DNA from: Chromatiales bacterium
Lineage (GTDB): Bacteria > Pseudomonadota > Gammaproteobacteria > Chromatiales > Chromatiaceae
Reading direction: 5' to 3'
Length of the DNA: 64,000 nucleotides
Assembly: GCA_028284585.1 (NCBI GenBank)
Contig: JANQRK010000075.1
Location: forward strand, 1-64,000
Shown: positions 24,002 to 34,173 of the stretch, in pieces
Position numbering within the stretch: position 1 is the stretch's first letter
Layout: each line of letters opens with the position of its first letter
Made by a program: the position numbers and the translations under genes
Notes under the pieces: generated by a model
Told to the model about the DNA's origin: nothing
Database searches by the model: none
The model's input: the letters and a program-made list of their open reading frames with translations, nothing else

Positions 24002-25018
24002 TCAGAACATTTTTTGTTCACCCAGCTCCTGTCCCGCTAGACCGTCGCTTAGCACGCGCGTATAGAAATCGCGGAGGGTCTCGCTGCCGTGACTGGGTGT
24101 GGCGTCTGCGTCATAGGCCTGCGCCTTCTCATCCCATAGCAGCATGGATTCAGTGGCATAGTAGCGGCCGATGCGTGCGAACTCGGCCTTGGCGGCCAGC
24201 GGTGGAATGATGCGCGACAAGGGGGCGAGCACAGCGATCGCAGCGTCGAAAATCCGCGGTGAGACGCGACGGATGCGCAGCGGCTGACCGGCCAAAGTGC
24301 ACAGTAGCTCGCCTTGTTCGTGCGGCGTGATCGCTGGTCCCGGGCCGCCAATCGGCAGTGTGCGATTCGCCAATGCCGCGTCTTCCAGGCAGTCGACGAC
24401 GAAGCTGGCGAGATCGGCCTCGCTGATCGGCTTGCACGCGGTCGCGCGCCCGTTGCCAAACACCAGAAACGGCTTGCCGGCCTGTACCCGCTCGACCTGA
24501 CCGGCGAGCGACTTGAAGAACGCGGTGGGCCGGATAATCGAATAGTCGATGCCGGATTCCTTGAGTGTTGCCTCGAACGCCAGCTTGGCGTGCTGGAAGG
24601 CAAGGCGTGGACGCTGCACACAGATCGCCGACAACAGCACGAAGTGGCGTGCGCCGTTGCGGCGTGCGCCGTCGAGTAGATTGCGGTTGGCCTCGCAGTC
24701 GACTTGCCAGGCGTCCTTGGGTGCGCCGTTGCGCGAGGCGATACAGGAGATCACCGCATCGATCGATACACCCGCGAGCGCGGCCGCGAGATCCTCTGGG
24801 TCCGTGATCTCGGCCATGCGTACCTCGCAGCCGGGTAGGCTGGCGCGCAGCTCATCGGGTTTGCGTGGTGCTTTGCCAGCCGTGGCTGCACGCACCAGCG
24901 CGATGACTTCATAGTCGCGGCGCACCAGTTCGCGTGCCACGCAGCGACCGATGTAGCCGGTCGCTCCGGCGAGCAACACACGCTTTATCGGCGACCGTTC
25001 GTTCGGTGCATTTTCCAA
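24002..25018 (-). CDS. bciA: 3,8-divinyl (proto)chlorophyllide 8-vinyl reductase, NADPH-dependent
   Basis: NAD-binding RVLLAGATGYIGRCVARELVRRDYEVIALVR; full-length resemblance to BciA (RPTAFFKSLAGQVERV, FGNG...CKPISEADLA). Confidence 0.88.
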   Translation of the reverse strand: MENAPNERSPIKRVLLAGATGYIGRCVARELVRRDYEVIALVRAATAGKAPRKPDELRASLPGCEVRMAEITDPEDLAAALAGVSIDAVISCIASRNGAPKDAWQVDCEANRNLLDGARRNGARHFVLLSAICVQRPRLAFQHAKLAFEATLKESGIDYSIIRPTAFFKSLAGQVERVQAGKPFLVFGNGRATACKPISEADLASFVVDCLEDAALANRTLPIGGPGPAITPHEQGELLCTLAGQPLRIRRVSPRIFDAAIAVLAPLSRIIPPLAAKAEFARIGRYYATESMLLWDEKAQAYDADATPSHGSETLRDFYTRVLSDGLAGQELGEQKMF

Positions 25019-25284
25019 TGTCTAACCCCGTCTGCCTCGAGTCACTACGGTTGCCAATCGGCGCCAGCGACCTAGAACGTTAACCCAGCTACGGGTTCCC
25101 ACCTTACACGCGGGCCCGGGCCAATCCTATCGCCCCTGCATAGTTTTCGTCTCTGGTTCGCTGCGCTGCATTGCCATGCCGGGTGCAGTATGTCCGAAGG
25201 ATCCCTGGGTGGCTCGCTACGTTGACTTTCTGCAATACGGTGGCAGACTCAATTCTCGCTTTATGACCATCGTCCTATCCTGAT

Positions 25285-25986
25285 ATGTTGCAGCGCCTTG
25301 CAGGGCCCTTCCGTCGCTTCGGCTTCTTTCCCGGACTCGTCTTGGCGATACACAGGGTGCTCAGCAGACGCTCGCCCCGGCTTGGCCTGCTGTATCACGA
25401 CTGGATGGTGCAGCCGATCCCCGAGAAGCCGCTGCTGTCCGCTCGTCGCAGCCAGGCTTACGAAACCCGAGAGATCCCCAAGGGTGATCCCCTGATCGAC
25501 CGCATGCCGATAAGGCCGGAGATTCGCGTCTCGCGGTTTGCGCAGGATGCCATCTGTCTGGGAACCTTTCGAAACGACGAACTGGTCGGCTACATTTGGT
25601 TGAGCTTCGGGACCTACGAGGAGGACGAGGCACGCTGCACCTTCATCCTCGAACCCGAGTCCGAGTCGGTTTTCGATTTCGACCTGTACATCCCGGAAAA
25701 GCACCGCATGGGGATGGCGTTTGCCGCAGTCTGGGACGGTGCATCCCGCTACCTGCGGGAGCGCGGGGTCAGGTATTCCTATAGCCGCCTGGATCACTTC
25801 AATCGTAAATCGGCCGCGGCGCACGATCATTTTGGTTGGAAGCAGGTCGGGCGCGCGATCATTCTGCGCCTGTGGTCTGTGGAACTCATCGTAGCCAATG
25901 TCCACCCCCATGTGTCCTTACTCTTGACGACCTCACAGCGGGCCCACATCAAGCTGGTCCCGGATGCGCTGCGCGAGGCGGGTTGA
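25285..25986 (+). CDS. GNAT-like acetyltransferase family protein
   Basis: ELVGYIWLSFG..., IPEKHRMGMAFAAVWDGASRYLRERG, N-terminal amphipathic region. Confidence 0.55.
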   Translation: MLQRLAGPFRRFGFFPGLVLAIHRVLSRRSPRLGLLYHDWMVQPIPEKPLLSARRSQAYETREIPKGDPLIDRMPIRPEIRVSRFAQDAICLGTFRNDELVGYIWLSFGTYEEDEARCTFILEPESESVFDFDLYIPEKHRMGMAFAAVWDGASRYLRERGVRYSYSRLDHFNRKSAAAHDHFGWKQVGRAIILRLWSVELIVANVHPHVSLLLTTSQRAHIKLVPDALREAG

Positions 25987-26102
25987 GCGAACGCCCGGCA
26001 GCGCAAGCCATGTCCTGAGGCCTTTCGGTACAATCCGTATTTGCCGTACCGGCTGGCATCACATAATTCGAGCAAAAGAAGATCTGGCCCTTGCCGATTA
26101 GG

Positions 26103-26373
26103 TTAGGGTCTGTTCACACTGCGCGAGGCGCAGCGTTGCTGCCCCAAAACCTGTCAGGCAAGGCGCGAGGAGAGCGATTTAGTGAGCCTAGATGAACGAC
26201 GAGCAACGCCGCGTGGCGCGTTTTGGGGCGCAACCCGAAGGGACGGGGTCGTTTTTCCGCCCAACTTCGTTGCTGCTGGCTCATGTACAGTGAGTACATC
26301 ACGCTCGCAGCGTTTCGGTTGCCGAAAAAACGGCCGCCGTCGCAGCGGCTCGGGTAGTGTGAACAGGCCCTAG
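26103..26373 (+). mobile_element. Palindromic MITE-like element, family C, copy 1 (271 bp)
   Basis: TTAGGGTCTGTTCACACT...AGTGTGAACAGGCCCTAG; internal hairpin arms 26135-26150/26220-26234 and 26242-26265/26318-26341. Confidence 0.9.
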
Positions 26374-26416
26374 AACGCGAGCAACGAGCACGACACACAC
26401 GCCGGCCGGTGCGCGC

Positions 26417-27115
26417 TCAGACCGAGTTCTTCAACATTAGGTTTTTGATATGACCAATCGCCTGGGTCGGATTCAGGCCCTTGGGACAGACCTCGACGCA
26501 GTTCATGATGGTGTGGCAGCGAAACAGCTTGTAGGGGCCTTCGAGGGCGTCGAGCCGTTCGTCGGTTGCTTGGTCGCGGCTGTCTGCGAGGAACCGCCAC
26601 GCGGTCAGCAGCGCCTGCGGGCCGTGAAACTTCTCCGGGTTCCACCAAAACGACGGGCAGGCGGTGGAGCAGCAGCCACACAGGATGCACTCGTACAGGC
26701 CATCGAGTTTGTCACGCTCTGCGGGCGACTGCAGTATCTCTTGCTCCGGCATCGGATCATCACGCACCAACCAAGGTTTTACTGCCTTGTATTGCGCGTA
26801 GAACTGGCTCATGTCGACGACCAGATCGCGAATGATCGGTCGGCCCGGAAAGGGTCGCACGGTAACCGGTTCCTTGAGTTCCGACATCGGCGTAATGCAG
26901 GCCAGCTTGTTCGAACCATTGACGTTGACCCCATCTGAGCCGCAAACACCCTCTCCGCAGGAATGGCGAAACGCGAACGACTCGTCCTGGCGCTTGATAT
27001 CCAGCAGGGCGTCACGCAGCATCATCCCGCGGGTCATTTCCACGTCGTAGCTTTGTAAACGAGGCTCGGCGTCGGTTTCCGGGTTGAATCGCGATATCAA
27101 GAACTTCATCGACAC
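26417..27115 (-). CDS. sdhB: Succinate dehydrogenase iron-sulfur subunit
   Basis: SCGEGVCGSDGVNVNG, CILCGCCSTACPSFWW, CVEVCPKGLNP. Confidence 0.96.
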   Translation of the reverse strand: MSMKFLISRFNPETDAEPRLQSYDVEMTRGMMLRDALLDIKRQDESFAFRHSCGEGVCGSDGVNVNGSNKLACITPMSELKEPVTVRPFPGRPIIRDLVVDMSQFYAQYKAVKPWLVRDDPMPEQEILQSPAERDKLDGLYECILCGCCSTACPSFWWNPEKFHGPQALLTAWRFLADSRDQATDERLDALEGPYKLFRCHTIMNCVEVCPKGLNPTQAIGHIKNLMLKNSV

Positions 27116-27122
27116 AGGCTCC

Positions 27123-28883
27123 TCAGTACACGCGTTCTTTGGGTGGGAAGGTCTCTACGGTCAGCGGTTTGGTACGCACTGGCTTGTATTCCATGCGGTC
27201 GCCTTCTCTGTAGTACAGGCTGTGTTTCAGCCAATTGACGTCATCGCGTTGCGGGTGGTCCGGGCGTGAATGGGCACCGCGGCTCTCTTGGCGCCGCAAC
27301 GCCGAGCAAGCGATCGCAACTCCAGTGTCCACCAGGTTCTCGAGCTCGAGGGCCTCGACGCGCGCCGTATTGAATATCTTCGAATGGTCGGTCAGTCTGA
27401 CCTCCGGCAGTTGCGCGCGCAGGGCCTTGAGTCGCTCGACACCCTCTTGCATGATCTCCTCGGTCCGAAACACGCCGGCGTGATCCTCCATGGTCTTGCG
27501 AAATTCATTGCGCAACGCGTTCACGGAGATGCCGTGTCCGGTCTGATCCCAACGAGTCAAGCGCGCCATCGCCGCATCGACGCTGGTCTGGTTCATTGGC
27601 CGATGGTGCTTGTTCGCGGTGAGGTTCTCGATCACGTCCAGACCCGCGGCCCGACCGAATACCAGAATATCCAGCAGTGAGTTGCCGCCTAGACGGTTGG
27701 CACCATGCACGGATACACAAGCGCACTCACCCGCCGCGTACAAGCCGGGCACCACCTCCTCGCCAGTACCCTGCGGCACAATCACGCGGCCATAAGGGTC
27801 GGTGGGGATGCCGCCCATCACATAGTGTGCCGTGGGAAAGACCGGCAAGGGTTCCTGTGCTGCGTCAACACCGGCGAAGATCCGGCCGCTCTCGCGGATC
27901 CCCGGCAAGCGCTTGCTGACAATCTCTTCGCCCAGGTGGTCGACCTTGAGCAACACATGATCGGCGTCCGGGCCGACCCCGCGGCCCTCCTTGACCTCGG
28001 TGACGATCGCACGCGACACCACATCGCGACTGGCCAGGTCCTTGGCATTCGGCGCATACCGCTCCATGAAGCGCTCGCCGTCTTTGTTGATCAGATAACC
28101 GCCCTCGCCGCGCACCCCCTCGGTGATCAACATACCCTTGCCAGCGATACCGGTCGGGTGGAACTGAAAGAACTCCATGTCCATCAGCGGTACACCGGCG
28201 CGCAGCGCCATCGCATTGCCGTCACCGGTATTGATATGGGCATTCGAGGTGGTCCGATAGACCTGGCCGCAACCGCCGGTCGCCAACACCGTTGCCTTGG
28301 CCTCGATCAACAAGGGTTCGCCGGTCTCGATCTCCAGCACCAGGGCACCGAGGATGGCACCTTCGTCATCGCGGATCAGATCGATTGCGAAATACTCGTC
28401 GAAGAAGTGGGTGCGGGCACGGACATTCTGTTGATACAGGGCATGCAAAATGGCATGCCCGGTGCGGTCAGCCGCGGCACAGGTGCGGGCCGCTTGCGCG
28501 CCGCCGAAATCCTGGCTCTGCCCGCCGAAGGCACGCTGGTAGATCTTGCCGTCGTCGAGGCGCGAAAACGGCACGCCATTGTGCTCGAGCTCATACACCG
28601 TGGGGATTGCCTCGCGGCACATGAACTCGATCGCATCCTGATCGCCCAGGTAATCAGAGCCCTTGACCGTGTCGAACATGTGCCAGTGCCAACTGTCCGG
28701 CAACACGTTCGCCAAGGCGGCATTTACGCCGCCCTGCGCGGCCACCGTGTGCGAGCGGGTCGGGAACACCTTGGAGACCACGGCAACGCGGGCCTCGCTA
28801 TGCGCGAGCTGGATCGCCGCATTCAGGCCGGCACCGCCGGCACCGATGATCAGTGCATCAAATCGTCGTTTGTTCAAGGCCAT
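27123..28883 (-). CDS. sdhA: Succinate dehydrogenase flavoprotein subunit
   Basis: DALIIGAGGAGLNAAIQLA, RSHTVAAQGG, HPTGIAGKGMLITEGVRGEGG, HGANRLGGNSLLD. Confidence 0.97.
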   Translation of the reverse strand: MALNKRRFDALIIGAGGAGLNAAIQLAHSEARVAVVSKVFPTRSHTVAAQGGVNAALANVLPDSWHWHMFDTVKGSDYLGDQDAIEFMCREAIPTVYELEHNGVPFSRLDDGKIYQRAFGGQSQDFGGAQAARTCAAADRTGHAILHALYQQNVRARTHFFDEYFAIDLIRDDEGAILGALVLEIETGEPLLIEAKATVLATGGCGQVYRTTSNAHINTGDGNAMALRAGVPLMDMEFFQFHPTGIAGKGMLITEGVRGEGGYLINKDGERFMERYAPNAKDLASRDVVSRAIVTEVKEGRGVGPDADHVLLKVDHLGEEIVSKRLPGIRESGRIFAGVDAAQEPLPVFPTAHYVMGGIPTDPYGRVIVPQGTGEEVVPGLYAAGECACVSVHGANRLGGNSLLDILVFGRAAGLDVIENLTANKHHRPMNQTSVDAAMARLTRWDQTGHGISVNALRNEFRKTMEDHAGVFRTEEIMQEGVERLKALRAQLPEVRLTDHSKIFNTARVEALELENLVDTGVAIACSALRRQESRGAHSRPDHPQRDDVNWLKHSLYYREGDRMEYKPVRTKPLTVETFPPKERVY

Positions 28884-28954
28884 GCCTCATCCCGTGCCGC
28901 ACAATGCATCCATCCAACCTGCCCTCTTAGTTGAGCTGGCGCTACCCCCCGGCA

Positions 28955-29296
28955 CTAGGCGATACCCGCCTTGATCAGCGTTTGCGCCGCCCAGAGGCCG
29001 AGCCCGACCAACGCCAGGGCGATCAGCCCAAGCAAGGTCGCACGAATGGCAATGGGTCTCACATAGTCGATCAGCACGTCACGCAAGCCTATCCAGGCAT
29101 GCATCAACACGCTGACAACCAACAGCAGCAGCGCCACACTGAGGATCGGGCCGCCTATCCAGGCCCGCCATGCCGCATGATCGGCGGGTGCGGCAAACAG
29201 CAACACACTTAGCAAATAGAGCACGAGCAGCCCAATGTAGATTGCCGTAAGGCGTTGCATCGCCCAGGCCTTCAGTCCGGACGCTTTACGGCTCAC
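28955..29296 (-). CDS. sdhD: Succinate dehydrogenase membrane anchor
   Basis: Position in operon; three TM segments; HAWIGLRDVLIDYV motif; probable GTG start. Confidence 0.9.
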   Translation of the reverse strand: MSRKASGLKAWAMQRLTAIYIGLLVLYLLSVLLFAAPADHAAWRAWIGGPILSVALLLLVVSVLMHAWIGLRDVLIDYVRPIAIRATLLGLIALALVGLGLWAAQTLIKAGIA

Positions 29297-29709
29297 AGTA
29301 CACCCATGGTCAGCGACAACCCGAGTATCAGACCCATGACCAGAATGGCCGAGGCACTGCGTCTGGCCGGCCCCTTTTGCACGCCGACGTCGATGTCGAT
29401 CAGCAGATAGCGGATACCCGCCAACAGATGGTGTGCTAGCGACCACATCAGCAGGAACACGAACACCATGCCGATCGGGCTATGCACCGCCTCCTTGGCC
29501 TGCAGGTAACCCGCCGCATCGGACAATGACAGGTCTAGCAGATAGATCAAGTAAGGAAGCGCCAGAAACAAAAACACGCCTGTCGCACGATGGACGATGG
29601 ACGAGATGGCCCCAATCGGCATCCAGATCTTGAGCAGATTGAGATGGACCGGGCGGCGTAACCTGTTTGCCATAGGTGCTTCAGCGTCGCGCGAGGGTGG
29701 AGTTGGCAC
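29293..29709 (-). CDS. sdhC: Succinate dehydrogenase cytochrome b556 subunit
   Basis: RPVHLNLLKIWMPIGAISSIVHRATGVFLF, HHLLAGIRYLLID. Confidence 0.93.
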   Translation of the reverse strand: MPTPPSRDAEAPMANRLRRPVHLNLLKIWMPIGAISSIVHRATGVFLFLALPYLIYLLDLSLSDAAGYLQAKEAVHSPIGMVFVFLLMWSLAHHLLAGIRYLLIDIDVGVQKGPARRSASAILVMGLILGLSLTMGVL

Positions 29710-29809
29710 TAAGTCTATCGGGCGGACTCACAAACTGGAATCAGTTATTCCATCCTCCACTGGCCACCCATCGCCCCATTCAGCATTGGGCGCAGCAAGG
29801 TGCCTTTGC

Positions 29810-31552
29810 TCAGGACTCCGGTGCCGGTTCCAGATGCTCGATGCGCAACTGCAGGCTCAGCCTGCCCTGCCACTCGTTCTGATCGAGACGGTAGGCCGCG
29901 TGGACCGCCGCCGGCATCACCGGCAAGCGCTCGACCGCGTTGAACGCGATGGCATCCAGACCCAGTTCGGTGCCGAACGGTTGCAGTACCAGCTTCCAGT
30001 GGCGCTCGCCGACCACTCGACTGCTGAGCACCTGAAAGCGATCGTCGAATAGGGGTTCCGGGAAGGCCTGTCCCCAGGGACCGCCGGCAAGGATCGCCCG
30101 CGCGGTCTCCAGAGACAGCTCGCTCGGTGCGATCGGGCCATCCGAGCGGATCACCGGCTGTAGATCTTGGGCCTGCAAACGCGAGCGCACAACCTGATCG
30201 AATACCCCCGAGAAAACCGTCAAGTCCGATTCCGCCAGGGTCATACCGGCGGCCATCGCGTGCCCACCGAAGCGCTGCAGGACGTCGGGCGCGCGGACCG
30301 CAACCTCGTCGAGGGCGTCGCGTATGTGCAAGCCAGGTATCGAGCGCGCGGAGCCCTTGAGCAGACCGTCACCGGCCGCCGCGAAAGCAATCACCGGGCG
30401 ATGGTGGCGATCCTTGATGCGCGAGGCGAGGATGCCGATTACCCCCTGGTGCCAATCCTTTCGATAGAGACACAATCCCCAGGGTAGCTCGTCGGCAGCC
30501 TGGGGTTCGCAGGTGGCCAGCATCGCCTCGGCCTGCTGCCGCATGCCGTCTTCGATAGTGCGGCGTTCGCGATTGAAGCGATCCAGTGTGCCGGCCAGCT
30601 CGCTGGCCTGGTCCGGGTCCTCGGTCACTAGGCAACGGATCCCCAGCGCCATATCGTCTAAGCGGCCGGCGGCATTCAAACGCGGACCGACCGCGAAGCC
30701 CAAATCGCTGGCCTGCGCGCGGGCCGGGTTGCGCCCGGCAATCTGCAACAGCGCGCGGATGCCGGCCCGACAGCGCCCGGCACGGATGCGCTGCAGGCCT
30801 TGGTGGACCAGGATACGATTGTTGCGGTCCAAGGGCACGACGTCGGCCACCGTCCCCAGTGCCACCAGGTCGAGGTAATCGGCCATGTTGGGTACCGGCA
30901 AGCGTTGGCGTTCGAACCAGCCGGTTTCGCGCAGGCGGGCGCGTAATTCCAGCAGCACATAGTAGATAACGCCGACCCCGGCAAGTGCTTTCGACGGGAA
31001 GGAGTCGCCCGGCAGATTGGGATTGACCAAGGCATGCGCGTCCGGCAACTCCGCCCCGGCCAGATGATGATCGGTAATCACCACCTGCCAACCGAGGCGG
31101 CGTGCCGCGGCCACGCCTGCCAGGCTGGAGATGCCGTTGTCGACGGTGACGATCACATCGGGTTCGCGGGTGCGCGCGACCTCGACGATCTCGGGGGTCA
31201 GGCCATAGCCGAATTCGAACCGGTTGGGCACCAGAAAATCCACTGCGGCATGTCCAAAGGCGCGCAACACCAGCACGGCCAAGGCACAGCTGGTCGCACC
31301 GTCGGCATCGAAGTCGCCGATGATCAAGATCCGCTGTTTGTTGTCTAGCGCTGCGGCCAAGACATCGACCGCCTTGTCGATACCGCTCAGGCGTCGTGGC
31401 GGCAACAGGGCCGCGAGACGCAGGTCAAGCTCGTCGGCACTGCGGATACCACGCAGCCGATAGATGCGCCACAGCAGCGGATGGACACCGGCGGGCGGCG
31501 GATCATCGCCCGAATTGGTTAGACTATGCTGGACGATAGCAGTGGACATCAT
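29810..31552 (-). CDS. recJ: Single-stranded-DNA-specific exonuclease
   Basis: DDH motif IIGDFDADGATSCAL, VTVDNGI, VITDHH, GHAMAAGMTL. Confidence 0.96.
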   Translation of the reverse strand: MMSTAIVQHSLTNSGDDPPPAGVHPLLWRIYRLRGIRSADELDLRLAALLPPRRLSGIDKAVDVLAAALDNKQRILIIGDFDADGATSCALAVLVLRAFGHAAVDFLVPNRFEFGYGLTPEIVEVARTREPDVIVTVDNGISSLAGVAAARRLGWQVVITDHHLAGAELPDAHALVNPNLPGDSFPSKALAGVGVIYYVLLELRARLRETGWFERQRLPVPNMADYLDLVALGTVADVVPLDRNNRILVHQGLQRIRAGRCRAGIRALLQIAGRNPARAQASDLGFAVGPRLNAAGRLDDMALGIRCLVTEDPDQASELAGTLDRFNRERRTIEDGMRQQAEAMLATCEPQAADELPWGLCLYRKDWHQGVIGILASRIKDRHHRPVIAFAAAGDGLLKGSARSIPGLHIRDALDEVAVRAPDVLQRFGGHAMAAGMTLAESDLTVFSGVFDQVVRSRLQAQDLQPVIRSDGPIAPSELSLETARAILAGGPWGQAFPEPLFDDRFQVLSSRVVGERHWKLVLQPFGTELGLDAIAFNAVERLPVMPAAVHAAYRLDQNEWQGRLSLQLRIEHLEPAPES

Positions 31553-31652
31553 GTGCTCGCGTTACTCCAGACGGGCAGGCCCCAGCTAAGCTCACCAGCA
31601 TAGCAGTTGGGACTGCTATCATCCGCTCGCACCCGCCGCTTGCGGTCACAGC

Positions 31653-32294
31653 ATGCATCACGCCGTCACAGCACACTGGCGCCAACCGCCCACCAGACTA
31701 GATCTGCAACCCGAGCGGATCGATGTATGGCGAATCGATCTAGACCGCGCGGGTCGCCGACACCACCCCGCTAGCGCAGCGCAAGCGTCGCGACGCGGAA
31801 CCGCCCGCCAAGTCCTGTTGGATATCCTGGCGGCCCACCTCGGGGCAACCGTCCGGCCACTGCGCATCGCCTTGCATCCCGGCGGCAAGCCCTACCTCGC
31901 AGATCCGGCAGGGGTGATTGCGTTCAACCTCTCCCATGCTCAGGAACTTTGCCTACTAGCCGTAGGCTGCGATTGCGATCTTGGAATCGACGTCGAGCAA
32001 CGGCGACGCATAGATAATCCCTTGCGTCTGGCGCAGCGTGCCTTGTCGACGGCCGAGCTGTCGCACTTGCATAGCCTCCCGGACGATCAGCGCAGCACCT
32101 GCTTTCTCGACCTATGGACCCGGATGGAATCTCGCCAGAAGGCGCTGGGCAGGGGCATATTCTCAGAACCTGCCGATCCCGAACGATTATCGAGCATTAG
32201 CTTCCAACCCAGCCCCGGGCAATTTGCCTGCGTATCGGTCAGCCCGCCATGCCGCGAACTGCGCCTGCGCTTCTTTGACTATCGTGCCCGGTGA
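31653..32294 (+). CDS. 4'-phosphopantetheinyl transferase (Sfp-like)
   Basis: FNLSHAQELCLLAVG, DLGIDVEQ, WTRMESRQKALGRG motifs. Confidence 0.9.
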   Translation: MHHAVTAHWRQPPTRLDLQPERIDVWRIDLDRAGRRHHPASAAQASRRGTARQVLLDILAAHLGATVRPLRIALHPGGKPYLADPAGVIAFNLSHAQELCLLAVGCDCDLGIDVEQRRRIDNPLRLAQRALSTAELSHLHSLPDDQRSTCFLDLWTRMESRQKALGRGIFSEPADPERLSSISFQPSPGQFACVSVSPPCRELRLRFFDYRAR

Positions 32295-32383
32295 GCAGAT
32301 CGCAGGGTACCCAGGGTGCGGCTAGCGGTTATGATTGGCGGTCCGATACGTTCACTTAACCCCATTCAGTTTCAAGGACCACG

Positions 32384-33376
32384 ATGTCTGGCAATGCGAT
32401 CCTAGTCACCGGCGGTGCCGGCTATATTGGCAGTCACACGGTACGTCAGCTCGGCGAGCGCGGTGAGCGGGTGGTTACCCTCGACAACCTCTCCAAGGGC
32501 TTTCGTGAAAACGTGCTGTACGGCGAGTTCGTCGAGGGAGATACCGCGGACAAGGTGCTGGTTTCGCGTCTGCTCGACGAGCACCGCATCGATACCGTGA
32601 TCCATTTCGCAGCCCATACGGTCGTGCCCGAATCCGTAGCCGATCCGCTCAAGTATTACCGCAATAACACCTGTGCGACACGCAATCTGCTTGAATGCTG
32701 CGCCGCGGGTGGAATTCGCCAGTTCGTCTTTTCCTCGACCGCCGCCGTCTATGGCATCCCCGAGCAAGAGCGCTGCTCGGAGGACACCCCGACCCGCCCG
32801 ATCAACCCCTATGGGATGTCGAAGTTGATGAGCGAGCAGATGCTACGCGACCTCGGCGCAGCCAGCGATCTGCGCTATGTAGTGCTGCGCTATTTCAACG
32901 TGGCCGGCTCGGATCCAGAAGGCCGAATCGGCCAATCGACACCCGATGCCACCCTGCTGATCAAGGTAGCGGCCGAACTGGCCTTGGGGAAGCGCGACGT
33001 CTTGAGCATCTTCGGTACCGATTACCCGACCCGCGACGGTACTGGCGTGCGTGACTATATCCATGTCGAGGACCTGGCGGATGCCCATTTGAAGGCACTG
33101 GATTATCTGCGGACGGGCGCCGAATCGCAGATTCTCAACTGTGGCTATGGGCAGGGTTACAGCGTACGCGAGGTCTTGGACACTATGCAGCGAGTGCACG
33201 GTGCACCGCTCAACATCATCGAGCAGGACAGGCGTGCCGGCGACCCACCGGCATTGATCGCCGGCGCCGACAAGATACGCCAGGTACTCGGTTGGACCCC
33301 GCGCTTCGATGATCTCGAAGAGATCACACGCAGTTCACTCAATTGGGAGCGTAAGCTGACCGGGCGCTCCAGATGA
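32384..33376 (+). CDS. galE: UDP-glucose 4-epimerase
   Basis: VTGGAGYIGSHTVRQL, YRNNTCATRNLLE, NPYGMSKLMSEQ, RDGTGVRDYIHVEDLA. Confidence 0.95.
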   Translation: MSGNAILVTGGAGYIGSHTVRQLGERGERVVTLDNLSKGFRENVLYGEFVEGDTADKVLVSRLLDEHRIDTVIHFAAHTVVPESVADPLKYYRNNTCATRNLLECCAAGGIRQFVFSSTAAVYGIPEQERCSEDTPTRPINPYGMSKLMSEQMLRDLGAASDLRYVVLRYFNVAGSDPEGRIGQSTPDATLLIKVAAELALGKRDVLSIFGTDYPTRDGTGVRDYIHVEDLADAHLKALDYLRTGAESQILNCGYGQGYSVREVLDTMQRVHGAPLNIIEQDRRAGDPPALIAGADKIRQVLGWTPRFDDLEEITRSSLNWERKLTGRSR

Positions 33377-34173
33377 GCGAAGTCCAAATCCTGGTCCTGG
33401 CGTTGGTCCAGGGCCTGACCGAGTTCCTACCGATCTCCAGCTCGGGCCATCTGATCCTCGCACCCTACCTGTTTGGCTTTAAAGACCAAGGGCTCGCCTT
33501 CGACGTTGCCGTCCATCTCGGTACCCTGGTCGCGGTCGTCGGCTATTTCCGTTGCGACGTCACCCAGATCGTGCTGGCCTGGTTCGGCTCACTCGCGCCC
33601 GGCCGACAAGCAACGCCACACAGCCGACTCGGCTGGGCGATCATCGTCGGGACCCTCCCGGTGGTGGTCGCCGGGCTGCTGTTCAAACCCTTGGTCGAGG
33701 GGGAACTGCGTGCGCCCTGGGTGATTGCGCTGGCGACCATCCTGTTCGGCCTGCTATTGGGCTGGGCCGATCTGCGGGCACGTCGGCGGCGCGACATCGA
33801 TGGCTTGTCGATCGGTGACGCCTTACTGATCGGAGTCAGCCAGGTCCTGGCGTTGATCCCGGGGACCTCGCGTTCCGGCATCACGATGACCGCAGCACTG
33901 TTGTTGGGATTCACCCGCGAGGCCGCGGCGCGGTTCTCGTTCCTACTCGCGATGCCGACCATCCTGGCCTCGAGCCTGGTGATCACCCACGACCTGCTCG
34001 AGTCCGATGGCCCAGTCGACTGGGCGGCGCTTGGTCTGGGGGTAGTGTTGTCCGGCATTGCCGCTTACCTGGCGATCTTTCTCTTCCTGCGCCTGATCGA
34101 ACGGATCGGGATGTGGCCGTTCGTGCTCTACCGCCTGCTACTGGGCGGACTGATCCTGCTGATCGTTTACTGA
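33373..34173 (+). CDS. uppP: Undecaprenyl-diphosphate phosphatase
   Basis: LVQGLTEFLPISSSGHLIL, PGTSRSGITMTAALLLGFTREAAARFSFLLAMP. Confidence 0.96.
   Translation: MSEVQILVLALVQGLTEFLPISSSGHLILAPYLFGFKDQGLAFDVAVHLGTLVAVVGYFRCDVTQIVLAWFGSLAPGRQATPHSRLGWAIIVGTLPVVVAGLLFKPLVEGELRAPWVIALATILFGLLLGWADLRARRRRDIDGLSIGDALLIGVSQVLALIPGTSRSGITMTAALLLGFTREAAARFSFLLAMPTILASSLVITHDLLESDGPVDWAALGLGVVLSGIAAYLAIFLFLRLIERIGMWPFVLYRLLLGGLILLIVY

Noticed and set aside
27705-28934. 409-aa ORF antisense to sdhA
   Set aside because: Shadow ORF; composition and overlap with a certain sdhA gene.
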